A DNA stretch of 64,000 bases from Candidatus Pantoea bituminis. GTDB taxonomy: Bacteria; Pseudomonadota; Gammaproteobacteria; Enterobacterales; Enterobacteriaceae. Below the pieces are notes generated by a model. The model was not told where the DNA came from. It made no database searches and worked only from the letters and a program-made list of their open reading frames with translations. A program made the position numbers and the translations under genes. The stretch is taken from the NCBI RefSeq assembly GCF_018842675.1, contig NZ_JAGTWO010000004.1, forward strand, positions 1-64,000, written 5' to 3'. Positions 43,563 to 53,294 of this stretch are shown piece after piece (within the stretch, counting starts at the first letter, position 1; each line of letters starts with the position of its first letter).

Positions 43563-45069
43563 AAATAGACCACGCGGCTGCGGCTGAGTTGGAGTCGAAT
43601 ACGCTCGCCCTGACGCTGTATCACAAAGCGCTTCTGCCACGGACCATCCTTACCGGTGGCGAGAACCCGATCCTGCCCCAGCGATTGCAGCGTGGCGGGG
43701 ATTGCGGCGGGCCCGATTCCCATCATCAACACCTCGCCTTCCACAGTCAGTTCCGCGCGCTGTTCTGGCGCAAACCAGCGGCCTTGTAGTGCCGTAATTG
43801 ATGCTTCATCCGGTTCTACCGGTACAAAGTGGCGTGCCGCGTGACCAATTTCACCGACAATTGCCTGCCCTTCATGACGTAAACGCAGCGGGAAAGTGCT
43901 GGAAAGCGACACGGCATCGCCATGCGCATCGCCGCGCCACAGCGTTTCGCCTGCGCCCAGCCAGGTCGCGGTCACGCCAGCGATTTCCAGCCAATCGGCT
44001 TCAGCCGGATTTTCTGCCACATACAGCCCGGGCGTTAAGTCATGACCTTTTTCTGGCAGGGAACGATTAATCAGCGCCGCCATCACCCGCATCGCGCTTT
44101 CAGAGGTTGTAATGTCCTCACGATTGGCAACCAACGCCACGCCAATTTTCAATTCCGGGTGCAGCAGAAAATAACTTTTATAACCCGCGTGCGAACCGCC
44201 GTGACCAAACAGCGTCTGGCTGCCGATCATGCTGCTGGTTAACCCCAAGCCGTAGCCGCTGGTGCGGCCATCTGCCAAGGTGCGTGGCGCACTGAGTCGC
44301 TGCAACACGCCCGCGCCTGGTCCGCTGTCTGCCAGCAAGGTTTGCAACCAGCGCGTCAAATGACGCAGGCTACCGGTGATACAACCTGATGCCGAAAGAT
44401 GCAGGCCAGCGCTGGAAAGCAACCAGCGCTCACCATCATGCCAGTAACCTGGCACCAAACCCGGTACGATATCAAACCAGGTTTCGGCGGCGGTGAGATC
44501 AATCTCCAGTGGTTCGCAGAGATACTGCTGAAGCAGGTCGCGAAAGCGCACCCTTTGGCTTTCAACGCCTCTTCAACCAGGCGATAACCGGTATTGGTAT
44601 AAGAAATTTCGCTGCCCGGCGAATAATTTAACTCGCCTTCTTCCGCTACAAAGTGCAGCAGATCTGCGGCTGAAGTCGCGTTGTAAACCGACAAACCCAG
44701 CAGCGATAACGTTTCACGCACGTCGGGTAAACCGCTGCTCATATCGAGTGCCTGGCCCACAGTAATCTGACCGTTCGCGCCGCGCAGCTGGGGTAAATGC
44801 TGCACCAGCTTATCGTCGAGCGATAAATAGTGACGGCCCGGCCCAGTAACCAGTGCTGCGAAAATGTGTTTGGTAATTGAAGCAAAGCGCACCACGCTGT
44901 CGGGGCTGAACGGCGTTTGCTGGGCTAAATCGGCCAGGCCCGCGCTGTGCGCTGAGTGGATCTGATGGGCGTCGAACAGCACGATTGCGCCGCCCGGTGC
45001 GCCCGGCTGTTGCCAGCTTTGGGTGATCTGTTCCGCGACGTCTGCCGCGTGTTGCCAGTTAACTGTCAT
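43544..45069 (-). CDS. D-aminopeptidase of the S12 (beta-lactamase-like) family
   Basis: Serine peptidase resembling Ochrobactrum anthropi DAP. The N-terminal penicillin-binding-type domain shows Ser64-x-x-Lys67 in ASITK, Tyr157-x-Asn159 in SYTNTG and HGG in FGHGGSHAGY; in DAP the corresponding residues are Ser62, Lys65 and Tyr153. Two C-terminal beta domains follow, as in DAP. As read the frame breaks at the CCC run 44551-44553; a fourth base restores KAKGVRFRDLLQ and 508 residues (DAP 520). No signal peptide is visible, so it is cytosolic. Its start overlaps the preceding ATPase gene by 4 bp, making it the last gene of the second importer operon. Confidence 0.82.
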
Positions 45070-45806
45070 GCAGGTTCCTCAAGCGTCATGCTGAGATCAA
45101 AAAGCTGCGCAGTATGCGGATGCTGAATGCGCCTGGCGCGCAAATCGTCCGCGCTCAGCTGCTCCACCATCTCACCGTTTTGCATCACGCCAATGCGCTG
45201 ACAGAGATGCGCCACCACTGCCAGATTGTGCGTCACCATAATGTAGGTGAGTTTGCGTTCGCTGCGTAGATCACTGAGCAAATTCAGGATTTCCGCCTGC
45301 ACCGAAACATCGAGCGCTGACGTCGGCTCATCCAGCAGCAGGACTTCAGGTTCAGCAATCAGCGCACGGGCAATCGCCACGCGCTGGCGCTGACCGCCAG
45401 AAAGCTGATGCGGAAAACGAAAACGCACCGCCGCCGCTAAACCAACTTCACTCAGCGCCTGGCTGATGCGCTGTTCAGCGCGATCCAGCCGATGCACCAG
45501 CAGCGGCTCGTGCAGGATACGGTCGATGGTTTGGCGCGGATGCAGCGAACCATAGGGATCCTGAAACACCATCTGCACCTGCTGGTAGAAATGGCGTCCG
45601 CGTTTTGCGCTCAATGCCATTTCACCAAACCGCATCGTACCGTGCCAATCGTGATTCAGCCCGGCTAACGCCCGCAAAAGGGTGGATTTGCCGGAACCGC
45701 TTTCGCCCACCAGCCCAAAACTTTCGCCATTGGCCACACGAAAACTCACGCCTTTCACCACCTCGTGCGCACCAAAAGCGATGCGCAGATCATCAATCTC
45801 AATCAT
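45066..45806 (-). CDS. Peptide ABC transporter ATPase (DppF/OppF type)
   Basis: A 246-residue nucleotide-binding subunit with Walker [10 protein letters not shown] near residue 40, signature LSGGQRQR and Walker B VLLLDEPTS. The ATG at 45806 follows AAGGGAATTAAG and gives the family-like start MIEIDDLRIAFG. It lacks the C-terminal Opp/Dpp extension with cysteines seen in some DppF proteins. Pairs with the DppD-type ATPase encoded 10 bp upstream. Confidence 0.88.
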   Translation of the reverse strand: MIEIDDLRIAFGAHEVVKGVSFRVANGESFGLVGESGSGKSTLLRALAGLNHDWHGTMRFGEMALSAKRGRHFYQQVQMVFQDPYGSLHPRQTIDRILHEPLLVHRLDRAEQRISQALSEVGLAAAVRFRFPHQLSGGQRQRVAIARALIAEPEVLLLDEPTSALDVSVQAEILNLLSDLRSERKLTYIMVTHNLAVVAHLCQRIGVMQNGEMVEQLSADDLRARRIQHPHTAQLFDLSMTLEEPA

Positions 45807-45816
45807 CTTAATTCCC

Positions 45817-46644
45817 TTAATCGCGCCACGCGGCATCGCGCTGCAATACCGGTAAACGCGCGCGCGGATGGCGCAGCGACGGCAGGCAGGCCAGCAAACC
45901 TTGCGTATAAGGATGCTGCGCCTGATGCAGTTCGCCCGCCTTTAGCTGTTCAACAATCTTGCCGGCGTACATCACTGACACGCGATCGCAGAAGTGCGAC
46001 ACCAAAGGCAGATCGTGGCTGATCAGGATCAATCCCATGCCGCGCGCAGAAACCAGATCGTCAATCAGCTTGAGGATCTCCGCCTGCACCGTGGCATCCA
46101 GCGCGCTGGTGGGTTCATCGGCAATCAGCAATTCAGGATCGGGTGCCAGCATCATGGCAATCATGACGCGCTGGCCCATGCCGCCAGAAACTTCATGCGC
46201 ATACCGCTGTGCGACTGCTTCAGCGTCACGAATTTTGACCTGCTCCAGCAAACCAATGGCTGCCTGCATGGCGGCTTTTTTGCTGCCGCCTTTGTGCTCA
46301 CGCCAGGCTTCTGCCACCTGCTGACCGATGGTCATCACGGGATTAAGCGAATATTTCGGATCTTGCAGGATAAAACCGACACGCTTGCCGCGAATCTGGC
46401 GCAGCACTTTCTCACTCGCCTGGCGCAGATCGATGCCGTCAAAGCGCAACACATCCGCGCTAACGTCTGCATTGCCGGGCAACAGCTGCATCAGGCTGCG
46501 TGCGGTAAGCGACTTGCCGGAACCGCTTTCACCGACGATGGCAAACTTCTCTTTGCCGACGCTGAGGCTGACGCCGCGCACCGCCTCAACGGTTTCGCTG
46601 CGACTGCGAAAGGCGATGCGCAGGTTTTCAATTTCCACCAGCAT
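45817..46644 (-). CDS. Peptide ABC transporter ATPase (DppD/OppD type)
   Basis: A 275-residue nucleotide-binding subunit with [31 protein letters not shown], signature VSGGMGQRVMIA and Walker [10 protein letters not shown]. The C-terminal HPYTQGLLACLPSL is typical of the OppD/DppD subgroup. It begins immediately after the permease stop and precedes the DppF-type gene. Confidence 0.88.
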   Translation of the reverse strand: MLVEIENLRIAFRSRSETVEAVRGVSLSVGKEKFAIVGESGSGKSLTARSLMQLLPGNADVSADVLRFDGIDLRQASEKVLRQIRGKRVGFILQDPKYSLNPVMTIGQQVAEAWREHKGGSKKAAMQAAIGLLEQVKIRDAEAVAQRYAHEVSGGMGQRVMIAMMLAPDPELLIADEPTSALDATVQAEILKLIDDLVSARGMGLILISHDLPLVSHFCDRVSVMYAGKIVEQLKAGELHQAQHPYTQGLLACLPSLRHPRARLPVLQRDAAWRD

Positions 46645-47543
46645 TTAGCGCTCCTTGGGATCGAGGACGTCGCGTAAACCGTCGCCTAAAAAGTTAAACG
46701 CCAGCGATGTCAGGAAGATGGCGATACACGGCATCAGCGGTACCCACCATTCGCTGAACAGGAAGCGGCGTGCAGTCGCGATCATCGTGCCCCATTCGGG
46801 TGATGGCGGTTGCGCGCCCATGCCGAGAAAGCCCAGGCTGGCAGCCGTGATGATGATGGAGCTCATGTCTAACGTGATGCGCACAATCAGGCTGGGCACG
46901 CACAGCGGCATGATGTGACGCAGGATAATGCGCAGCGGTGTTGCACCCGTCAGGCGGTTGGCGGCGATAAAATCGCTGTGGCGATATTGCAGCGTTTCGG
47001 CACGCGCCAGACGTGCGTAAGGCGGCCACGAAGTTAAGGCAATCGCCAGCACCGCACTTTCAATGCCCGGTTTCAACGCAGCAACAAACGCCAGCGCCAG
47101 AATCAAACGCGGAAAGGCGAGAAAAATGTCGGTGATGCGCATCAACGCTTTATCAATAAAGCCGCCGCAATAACCCGCAATGCATCCAATCAGCAGGCCG
47201 AGCGGAGCGGTAAGCAGCACCACCGCGATCACCATGCCCAACGTGGTTCTGCCGCCATAAATAATGCGCGTCCAGACATCGCGCCCGAGTTCATCGGTAC
47301 CGAGCCAGTGTGTAAAAGAGGGCGCGGCCAGGCGATTCTCCAGATGCTGTGCGCTGGGAGCGAAACCACTCAGCAGAGGCGCAAACAGCGCCAGCAGCAG
47401 CATAAGCATAATGACAATCAATCCTGCCACGGCCAGCGGATTGCTGCGCAGGTTGAGCCACAAGCGGTAGCGGCGGCCCCAAACTGCTTGTCGGCGGTTG
47501 CTGGGCGTGTCGTCGAGCAGCCAGGCTCGTGAGAAAAAGTCAT
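46645..47543 (-). CDS. Peptide ABC transporter permease (DppC type)
   Basis: Inner-membrane permease with HWLGTDELGRDVWTRIIYGGRT, six predicted helices and the EAA loop YRHSDFIAANRLTGATPLRIILRH. The true start is ATG 47543, which overlaps the upstream permease stop (ATGA); as read the frame breaks in the A run 47534-47538. One more base restores the N-terminus MTFFSRAWLLDDTPSNRR and a 299-residue protein. Without that repair the first usable in-frame start would be inside the first membrane helix. Confidence 0.85.
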
Positions 47544-48549
47544 TTTACGCGGGGATCCCAAAGTCGATAGAGAAGGTCAGCTAGCTGATTTAGCAACACG
47601 TAAACCGCGCCGACCAGCAGCGTGGCACCGACCACTGGATTCATATCAGCGTTCATCAGCGAGGTAGTGAGATATTGGCCGAGACCAGGCCAGGCGAAGA
47701 CGTTTTCCGTCACCACCGCGCCTTCCAGTAATCCGGCGTAGGTAAGCGCCAGCACCGTGACCAACTGCACCGCCACGGTGGGAAAGGCGTGTCGCCAAAT
47801 CACCCGACGGGACGACAATCCTTTGGCGCGGGCAGTGATCACAAATTCGCCGCCTAATGCGTTGAGCATGAAGGTACGCGTCATGCGGGTGATATACGCC
47901 ATGCTGAAATATGCCAGGATCAACACCGGCTGCGCCATGTGCGCCAGCGCATCCCAAAAGGCGTCATATTCGCCCGCCAGCAGGGAATCGATGGTTAAAA
48001 ATCCCGTGACCTGCGGCACCATGTCCTGCCAAATAATGTCCTGGCGTCCCGGGCCAGGCGCGATACCCAACACCGCGTAGAACACCAGCAGGCTGAGCAG
48101 CGCCAGCACAAACACCGGCAGCGAATGGCCAGCAAGGCATATCACGCGAATGGTTTGATCTATCCACGAACGCTGGCGTACTGCGGCCCAGACCCCAAGG
48201 GGAATGCCAACCAGCGCGGCAATCACGATCGCCGCCGTTGCCAGCTCCATCGTCGCCGGAAAGAAGCGCGCAATATCGCTGGTAACAGCGTTAGAGGTGA
48301 GAATGGATTTGCCTAAATCTCCGTGCAGCAGTTGATTCAGGTAGTGACCAAACTGGATGTAGAGGGGCTGATCCAGCCCCATTTCCATCCGCACGCGCTC
48401 AACCACCGATTGCGGCGCGTTATCACCCACCGCCGCCAGCACCGGATCGGTGGGCATGACGCGGCCAATGAAAAAGGTCAACACGGATAAGCCAAACAGC
48501 GTCAGCACTAAACTGCCCAAGGTGCTGAAGGTTTTTTCAACGCCCCCAT
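47540..48549 (-). CDS. Peptide ABC transporter permease (DppB type)
   Basis: Inner-membrane permease with FFIGRVMPTDPVLAAVG, GDLGKSI and the EAA loop GEFVITARAKGLSSRRVIWRHA. The ATG at 48549 overlaps the stop of the binding-protein gene (TGATG). As read the frame breaks in the T run 48532-48537; one extra base gives the N-terminus MGALKKTFSTLGSLVLTL and 336 residues. The chain of overlapping starts and stops through this operon supports the repaired starts. Confidence 0.85.
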
Positions 48550-50144
48550 CAGGCTTTTTTCACCTGCGCATAGGACCACTGTTCCAGCACCGTGAGATGC
48601 ACATCAGAGATGTTTTTATTGCAGGCCACGGTTTGAATCTGCTGCATCATATAAATGAACGGGCTTTTTTCCCGGCCCATTTGCTGAATTTTTTGGTAGA
48701 GCGCAATGCGTTTCGCTGGGTCACTTTCATGCAGTGCCTGCTCGGTGAGCGTGTTGAATTCATCGTCGGACCAGCCGCAACGCCACGCCAGCGTGCGGTT
48801 GCGCGCATTGGTGCTGTTGTCGGTATTGACGCAGAACGCTTCGGTGTTGGAGTTGGGATCAAAGTAATCTGCGCCCCATGATGTCAGCGCAAGCTGATGT
48901 TGGCGGGCGCGCATTTTGGTTAGCACCTGACGGTTTTCTGAAGAGATCAGCGACACCTTGATACCAATCGCGCCTAACTGAGTCTGAACCGCCTGAGCGA
49001 TATCTGGGTAAGGCTGCATTGAATAGTGGTCGAGCGTGATGTCGAAACCGTCTGGATAACCCGCTTCTGCCAACAGCGCTTTGGCTTTACTGACGTCTTT
49101 ATGGAACGGTGTGTCATCCAGCGCCGCCGGGAAGCCGCTCGGCAAGAAGCTTTGATGCACGTTATACGTCAGCGTCAGAATGTTTTTCTGGATGCTGTCG
49201 TAATCCAGCGCCCACTTGATCGCTTGCCACACCTGCGGCTTTTTCAGCAGTTCGTTGGTGGTATTGCAAGACATCAGCATGATGGCGGAGAGCGGCTGTT
49301 TCACCAGCGACACGCTGGTGTCATTCACCAGCGGCTTGAGCTGTTCGGTGGTCAAATCATACGCTGCATCCACGTCGCCTTTTTTCAGCATCAGCGCCTG
49401 CGCAGCGGGATCGGCGATGTGTTTGAGGATCACACGTTTGATTTTGCTCTGGCTGGCGTAAGCCGGGTTCAGTTCCAGAATCACGCTTTCACTGGCTTTC
49501 CAGCCGCGCAGCGTAAAAGCGCCCGATCCCGCGCTGTGCTGTTTCAGCCAGGCGTTACCGAAATCGTTGCCTTGCTGATTCGCTAAACAGGCTTTCTTCG
49601 ACACAATGCTGCCCACCGTTGCGGACAGGCAATACAACAGGAACGATTCCGATGCTGGGCCACCAAGCTTCATCTGCAATGTCTGCGCATCGGTCGCCGT
49701 GATCATCTGGTCAACGTTCTCTTTAGTAAAGCCGAACTGGTTGATGATAAACGCCGGGCTTTTATCCAGCTTGACGATGCGTTGGAGTGAGAAAGCCGCA
49801 TCTTCAGCGGTCAAAGCGGTTCCGTCAGCGAACTTTGCCGCCGGGTCGAGATGAAAAGTGAACACGCTATTATCACTGCTGACGTCCCAGCTTTTTGCCA
49901 GTTGACCTATCACTTTATCGGCCTGAACCGGGTCAGCCATCACCAGACGTTGATAGAGGTTGCCGCAGATTTGACCGCCGGTCACTTCGAAACTTTCATG
50001 CGGATCGAGGCTGGTTATATTATCGAGCTGCATCGCCATCACCAGCATGCTGGGCGGCGTAGCGGCAAAGGCGGAATTAAGGCTGAGATAGGAAACGAAC
50101 GGAACGGCGCTGCATCCTGCGAGAAAACGTCTTCTGGTGACCAT
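48549..50144 (-). CDS. Peptide ABC transporter substrate-binding protein with Tat-type signal
   Basis: A 531-residue SBP family 5 protein. The N-terminus MVTRRRFLAG has a twin-arginine motif (T-R-R-x-F-L) and a hydrophobic stretch ending AFA|A near residue 28, so export by the Tat system is likely. Blocks SLDPHESFEVT and FTFHLDPAAKFADGT are typical. It is the first gene of the second importer operon and is divergent from the M19 dipeptidase gene with 186 bp between. The ligand is unknown. Confidence 0.87.
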   Translation of the reverse strand: MVTRRRFLAGCSAVPFVSYLSLNSAFAATPPSMLVMAMQLDNITSLDPHESFEVTGGQICGNLYQRLVMADPVQADKVIGQLAKSWDVSSDNSVFTFHLDPAAKFADGTALTAEDAAFSLQRIVKLDKSPAFIINQFGFTKENVDQMITATDAQTLQMKLGGPASESFLLYCLSATVGSIVSKKACLANQQGNDFGNAWLKQHSAGSGAFTLRGWKASESVILELNPAYASQSKIKRVILKHIADPAAQALMLKKGDVDAAYDLTTEQLKPLVNDTSVSLVKQPLSAIMLMSCNTTNELLKKPQVWQAIKWALDYDSIQKNILTLTYNVHQSFLPSGFPAALDDTPFHKDVSKAKALLAEAGYPDGFDITLDHYSMQPYPDIAQAVQTQLGAIGIKVSLISSENRQVLTKMRARQHQLALTSWGADYFDPNSNTEAFCVNTDNSTNARNRTLAWRCGWSDDEFNTLTEQALHESDPAKRIALYQKIQQMGREKSPFIYMMQQIQTVACNKNISDVHLTVLEQWSYAQVKKA

Positions 50145-50202
50145 GCTATCTCCAACTAACTGATTATTAATAGAATTATTTTATATTTGTGCTTTTTTTG
50201 TC

Positions 50203-50232
50203 TTGACATCTTTCTGCGGCAAGCGGATTAAT
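50203..50232 (+). promoter_or_regulatory. Candidate promoter of the dipeptidase gene
   Basis: A consensus -35 TTGACA at 50203-50208 is followed after 18 bp by ATTAAT at 50227-50232. It lies in the divergent gap and reads toward the dipeptidase start at 50331. The -10 match is moderate. Confidence 0.45.
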
Positions 50233-50330
50233 AACGCCTATAGCCGAAAACCCTTTGCCTCTTTTTGGTGCGTTCGCGCGGTCAGTTTGCCTGCGCTGTG
50301 CGCGCTCTCTCGTTAACGGAATGGATAAAT

Positions 50331-51395
50331 ATGTCTGACAAAATTACCGCTGCACGGCTTGCCATCCCGGTGTTTGATGGGCACAACGACGTGTTAAACA
50401 AGCTGTGGGAGCACCATCAGCCGGATCCGGTCCGCGCTTTTTTGCAGGGCACCGATTCAGGCCAAATGGATTTTCCGCGCATCCGCCAAGGCAATATGGC
50501 GGGCGGCATTTTCGCCACGTGGGTGCCAACGCATCCGTCTATTGCAAGAAGCGAGCCAGATGCTTTGGATTTTCCTCAGGAAATTGTCTCAGCGGCACGC
50601 GATGCCACTTTTTCTATGCTGGCGTTGCTGCTACGAATTGAGGCGGCTTCAGCCGGTAAGATCAAAATCTGCCATAGCGTGCGAGAGATTCGTGAATGTA
50701 TGGCGCAACAGGTTCTGGCGGTGGTGATGCACGTTGAAGGTGCGGAAGCGCTGGATACCAACGGTGATCTGCTGGATATGCTCTACGCCAGCGGTTTGCG
50801 CACGCTTGGCCCACTCTGGAGCCGCACCAACCAATTTGGTTATGGTGTGCCGTTCCGTTATCCCTCGTCGCCAGATCTTGGCGAGGGCTTAACACCCGCA
50901 GGTAAACAGCTGGTGCGCGACTGTAATCGTCGCCGTATCCTTGTTGACCTGTCGCACATGGATGAGAAAGGGTTCTGGCATACCGCTGAAATCAGCGATG
51001 CACCGTTGGTCGCCAGTCATTCCAATGCGCATGTGTTAAGTGCGCAGTCGCGTAATCTCACCGATCGCCAACTTGCGGCAATCGCCGAAACCAAAGGCTT
51101 TGTCGGCGTTAACTTTGCTGTGCCATTTTTGCGTGCCGATGGCGATCGTCATGCGGCAACCGGCGTGGATGAGATCGTGCGCCACGTTGAATATCTGCTG
51201 GAAAAAGTCGGTGAAGATGGCGTGGGTTTTGGTTCAGATCTGGATGGCGCAACCATGCCGGATGAGCTGAAAGATGTGGCGGGCTTCCCGCTGCTGGTCG
51301 AGGCGCTGGCGAAGCGCGGGTACAGCCACGCCTTGCTGAATAAAATTTGTCATGGCAACTGGCTGCGCGTGCTCGAAGCGACCTGGGGCGAATAA
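50331..51395 (+). CDS. Membrane-dipeptidase-type peptidase (M19)
   Basis: A 354-residue zinc dipeptidase of the renal dipeptidase family, members of which hydrolyse dipeptides including those with a C-terminal D-residue. Metal-binding motifs are His18-x-Asp20 in FDGHND, Glu in HVEGAEAL, and histidines in LSHMDEKG and SHSNAH; GFGSDLDGAT matches the late family block. There is no signal peptide, so it acts in the cytosol. The ATG at 50331 gives the family-like N-terminus; upstream in-frame starts give unrelated sequence. Followed after 2 bp by a LysR gene. Confidence 0.88.
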   Translation: MSDKITAARLAIPVFDGHNDVLNKLWEHHQPDPVRAFLQGTDSGQMDFPRIRQGNMAGGIFATWVPTHPSIARSEPDALDFPQEIVSAARDATFSMLALLLRIEAASAGKIKICHSVREIRECMAQQVLAVVMHVEGAEALDTNGDLLDMLYASGLRTLGPLWSRTNQFGYGVPFRYPSSPDLGEGLTPAGKQLVRDCNRRRILVDLSHMDEKGFWHTAEISDAPLVASHSNAHVLSAQSRNLTDRQLAAIAETKGFVGVNFAVPFLRADGDRHAATGVDEIVRHVEYLLEKVGEDGVGFGSDLDGATMPDELKDVAGFPLLVEALAKRGYSHALLNKICHGNWLRVLEATWGE

Positions 51396-51397
51396 CG

Positions 51398-52312
51398 ATG
51401 CGGCTGCGGCATATTGAAGTCTTTCAGGCGATTGTGCAGACCGGCACCATCAGCGGTGCAGCGCGCCTGCTGAATGTGTCACAGCCCAATGTGAGTCGGG
51501 TACTTAATCACGCCGAACAGCAGCTCGGTTTTACGCTGTTTGAGCGGCGTGCGCAGGGCATGGTGGTCACTGCTGAAGGGCGTCGCCTGTTACCGGAAAT
51601 TGATGAGCTTTATCATCGCTTGCAGGCGATCAATCTGCTCGCTGAGCAGCTGCGACGTGGCGAAGGGCAAACGGTGCGCGTGGGCGCGGCGCACGCATTT
51701 GGTCAAATGGTATTGGCACCCGCGCTGGTGGCCTATCAACAACAGGCGGTGGCGGTAAACGTTGAGCTAGTGACCGAACACTTCGGCACGCTGTGTCGCA
51801 GTCTGCTTGATAATCAACTCGATTTCGCGCTGGTGTTTGGTCAACAGGTCGATGCTGATTTACTGGCCGAGCCGCTGTTTCAATCATCCATGGTAGCCTT
51901 GTTGCCAGCCGACTCGCCGCAGCAGGCTCCGGTTACGCTGGAATGGCTGTGCGCTAACAATCTGTTGATGATGCAGAATCAGGATCCGCTTGGGCGCGTT
52001 TTGCATCGCGCCCTGCGTGATAAGCAGCTGCATTCGGCACTATCGTTGTCGATCAAAACCTATTCAGTCATTGCCGATATGGTGCTGGCGGGCGGCGGTG
52101 TAGGTGTGGTTGATCTGTTTACGGCTTGCCGCTACGCCGACAAACTCAAGCTGCTGCCCATCGCACAACCGCTGCCGTTTGAAGTGATGCTGATTAGCCG
52201 TCGCGACCAGCCACAATCACAATCTACGCTGCACCTGAAACAGGTGATCCGCAGCAAGCTGTGGGAAATTGCCCGCCAGTGTGAAATACAATTTATGGCC
52301 CCATTAATCTGA
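51398..52312 (+). CDS. LysR-type transcriptional regulator
   Basis: A 304-residue LysR regulator starting MRLRHIEVFQAIVQTGTISGAARLLNVSQP, with the helix-turn-helix at residues 15-60 and an effector domain resembling the ArgP/NAC/CbbR class. The ATG at 51398 lies 2 bp after the dipeptidase stop, so the two are co-transcribed. It is the only regulator inside the D-peptide region and is a candidate controller of the divergent importer operon. Confidence 0.88.
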   Translation: MRLRHIEVFQAIVQTGTISGAARLLNVSQPNVSRVLNHAEQQLGFTLFERRAQGMVVTAEGRRLLPEIDELYHRLQAINLLAEQLRRGEGQTVRVGAAHAFGQMVLAPALVAYQQQAVAVNVELVTEHFGTLCRSLLDNQLDFALVFGQQVDADLLAEPLFQSSMVALLPADSPQQAPVTLEWLCANNLLMMQNQDPLGRVLHRALRDKQLHSALSLSIKTYSVIADMVLAGGGVGVVDLFTACRYADKLKLLPIAQPLPFEVMLISRRDQPQSQSTLHLKQVIRSKLWEIARQCEIQFMAPLI

Positions 52313-52374
52313 TAAACCGCCTGCCGCTGAATCCCGTCCTACACTGAAAGTCTACGTCTGAACAGGAGCAGCAG

Positions 52375-53294
52375 ATGGGGCGAACTATCCAGAGTAAACG
52401 GCGGCAGCGTGCGGCGCTGGTCGCCGGTGTAGGTTTAGGGCCGCCGCCGCGTGGTGGGGCATCAAAAAATGGCAACAGCTGAAGCAAACTCCGCCAGTCT
52501 CAACGCGTAGCCATCACGCCGGGTTGGCCGGTTATTATCAGCAAATTGGTGACTGGCGCATGTTTACGCGGGTCACACCCAATGAAACCCACGGCTTGCC
52601 GGTGGTGCTGATTCACGGTCTGGTGTTGTCGGGCAGGTCGATGGAAGATCTGGCTTTAGCATTAAGCCGCGATTACCACGTTTTAGTGCCAGATTTGCCC
52701 GGCTTTGGCGCCAGCGCGTTACCGGCGAAAGCGCCCATCTTGTCGGTGGATGAGTTAGCCGAAGCGCTTTGGCTCTGGCTACAGCACAACAATTTCCAGC
52801 GCGCGATTTGGATCGGTAACTCGTTTGGCTGCCAAATTTTGGCGGCGTTAGCGGTTAATCATCCTGAAGCCGTGGCAGGTTTGGTGCTGCAAGGCCCAAC
52901 GGTTGATCGTCACGCCCGAAGCCTGCCCCGTCAAATTTGGCGCGACTGGCACAACGGGCGACTGGAATCACATCGCTCTCCCAGTCAGCTGTCGCGTGTT
53001 GACTACGCCAAAGCGGGACTGTGGCGCGCCTTTGGCACCCTGCGCGCCATGATGCGCGACCATATCGAACGAAGGCTCACCTACATTACGGCACCCACGC
53101 TGTTACTGCGCGGCTCGCGTGATACGGTCTCGCCCGCACGCTGGGTTGAAGAGCTGGGTGCACTGCTGGCCAACGGTGAAACCCTTACGCTGCGCGGCGG
53201 CACCCATACGCTACATTTTGTTTATCCGTGGAGTTTCTGTCGCGCAATTCGTCCGTTCCTGGCGCGCATTCAGCAGGAGAATCATCATGAGTAA
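52375..53294 (+). CDS. Membrane-anchored alpha/beta hydrolase
   Basis: Alpha/beta hydrolase with HGLVLSG (oxyanion region), the nucleophile elbow GNSFGC, and a late Asp and His (RGSRDTVSP, GGTHTLHF). As read only residues from 52524 are open; one G added to the GGG at 52438-52440 joins it to an upstream ATG at 52375 behind AGGAGCAGC and gives 306 residues. The restored N-terminus (RQRAALVAGVGLGAAAAWWG) is a basic end plus one membrane helix. It overlaps the next gene by 8 bp. The substrate is unknown. Confidence 0.78.
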
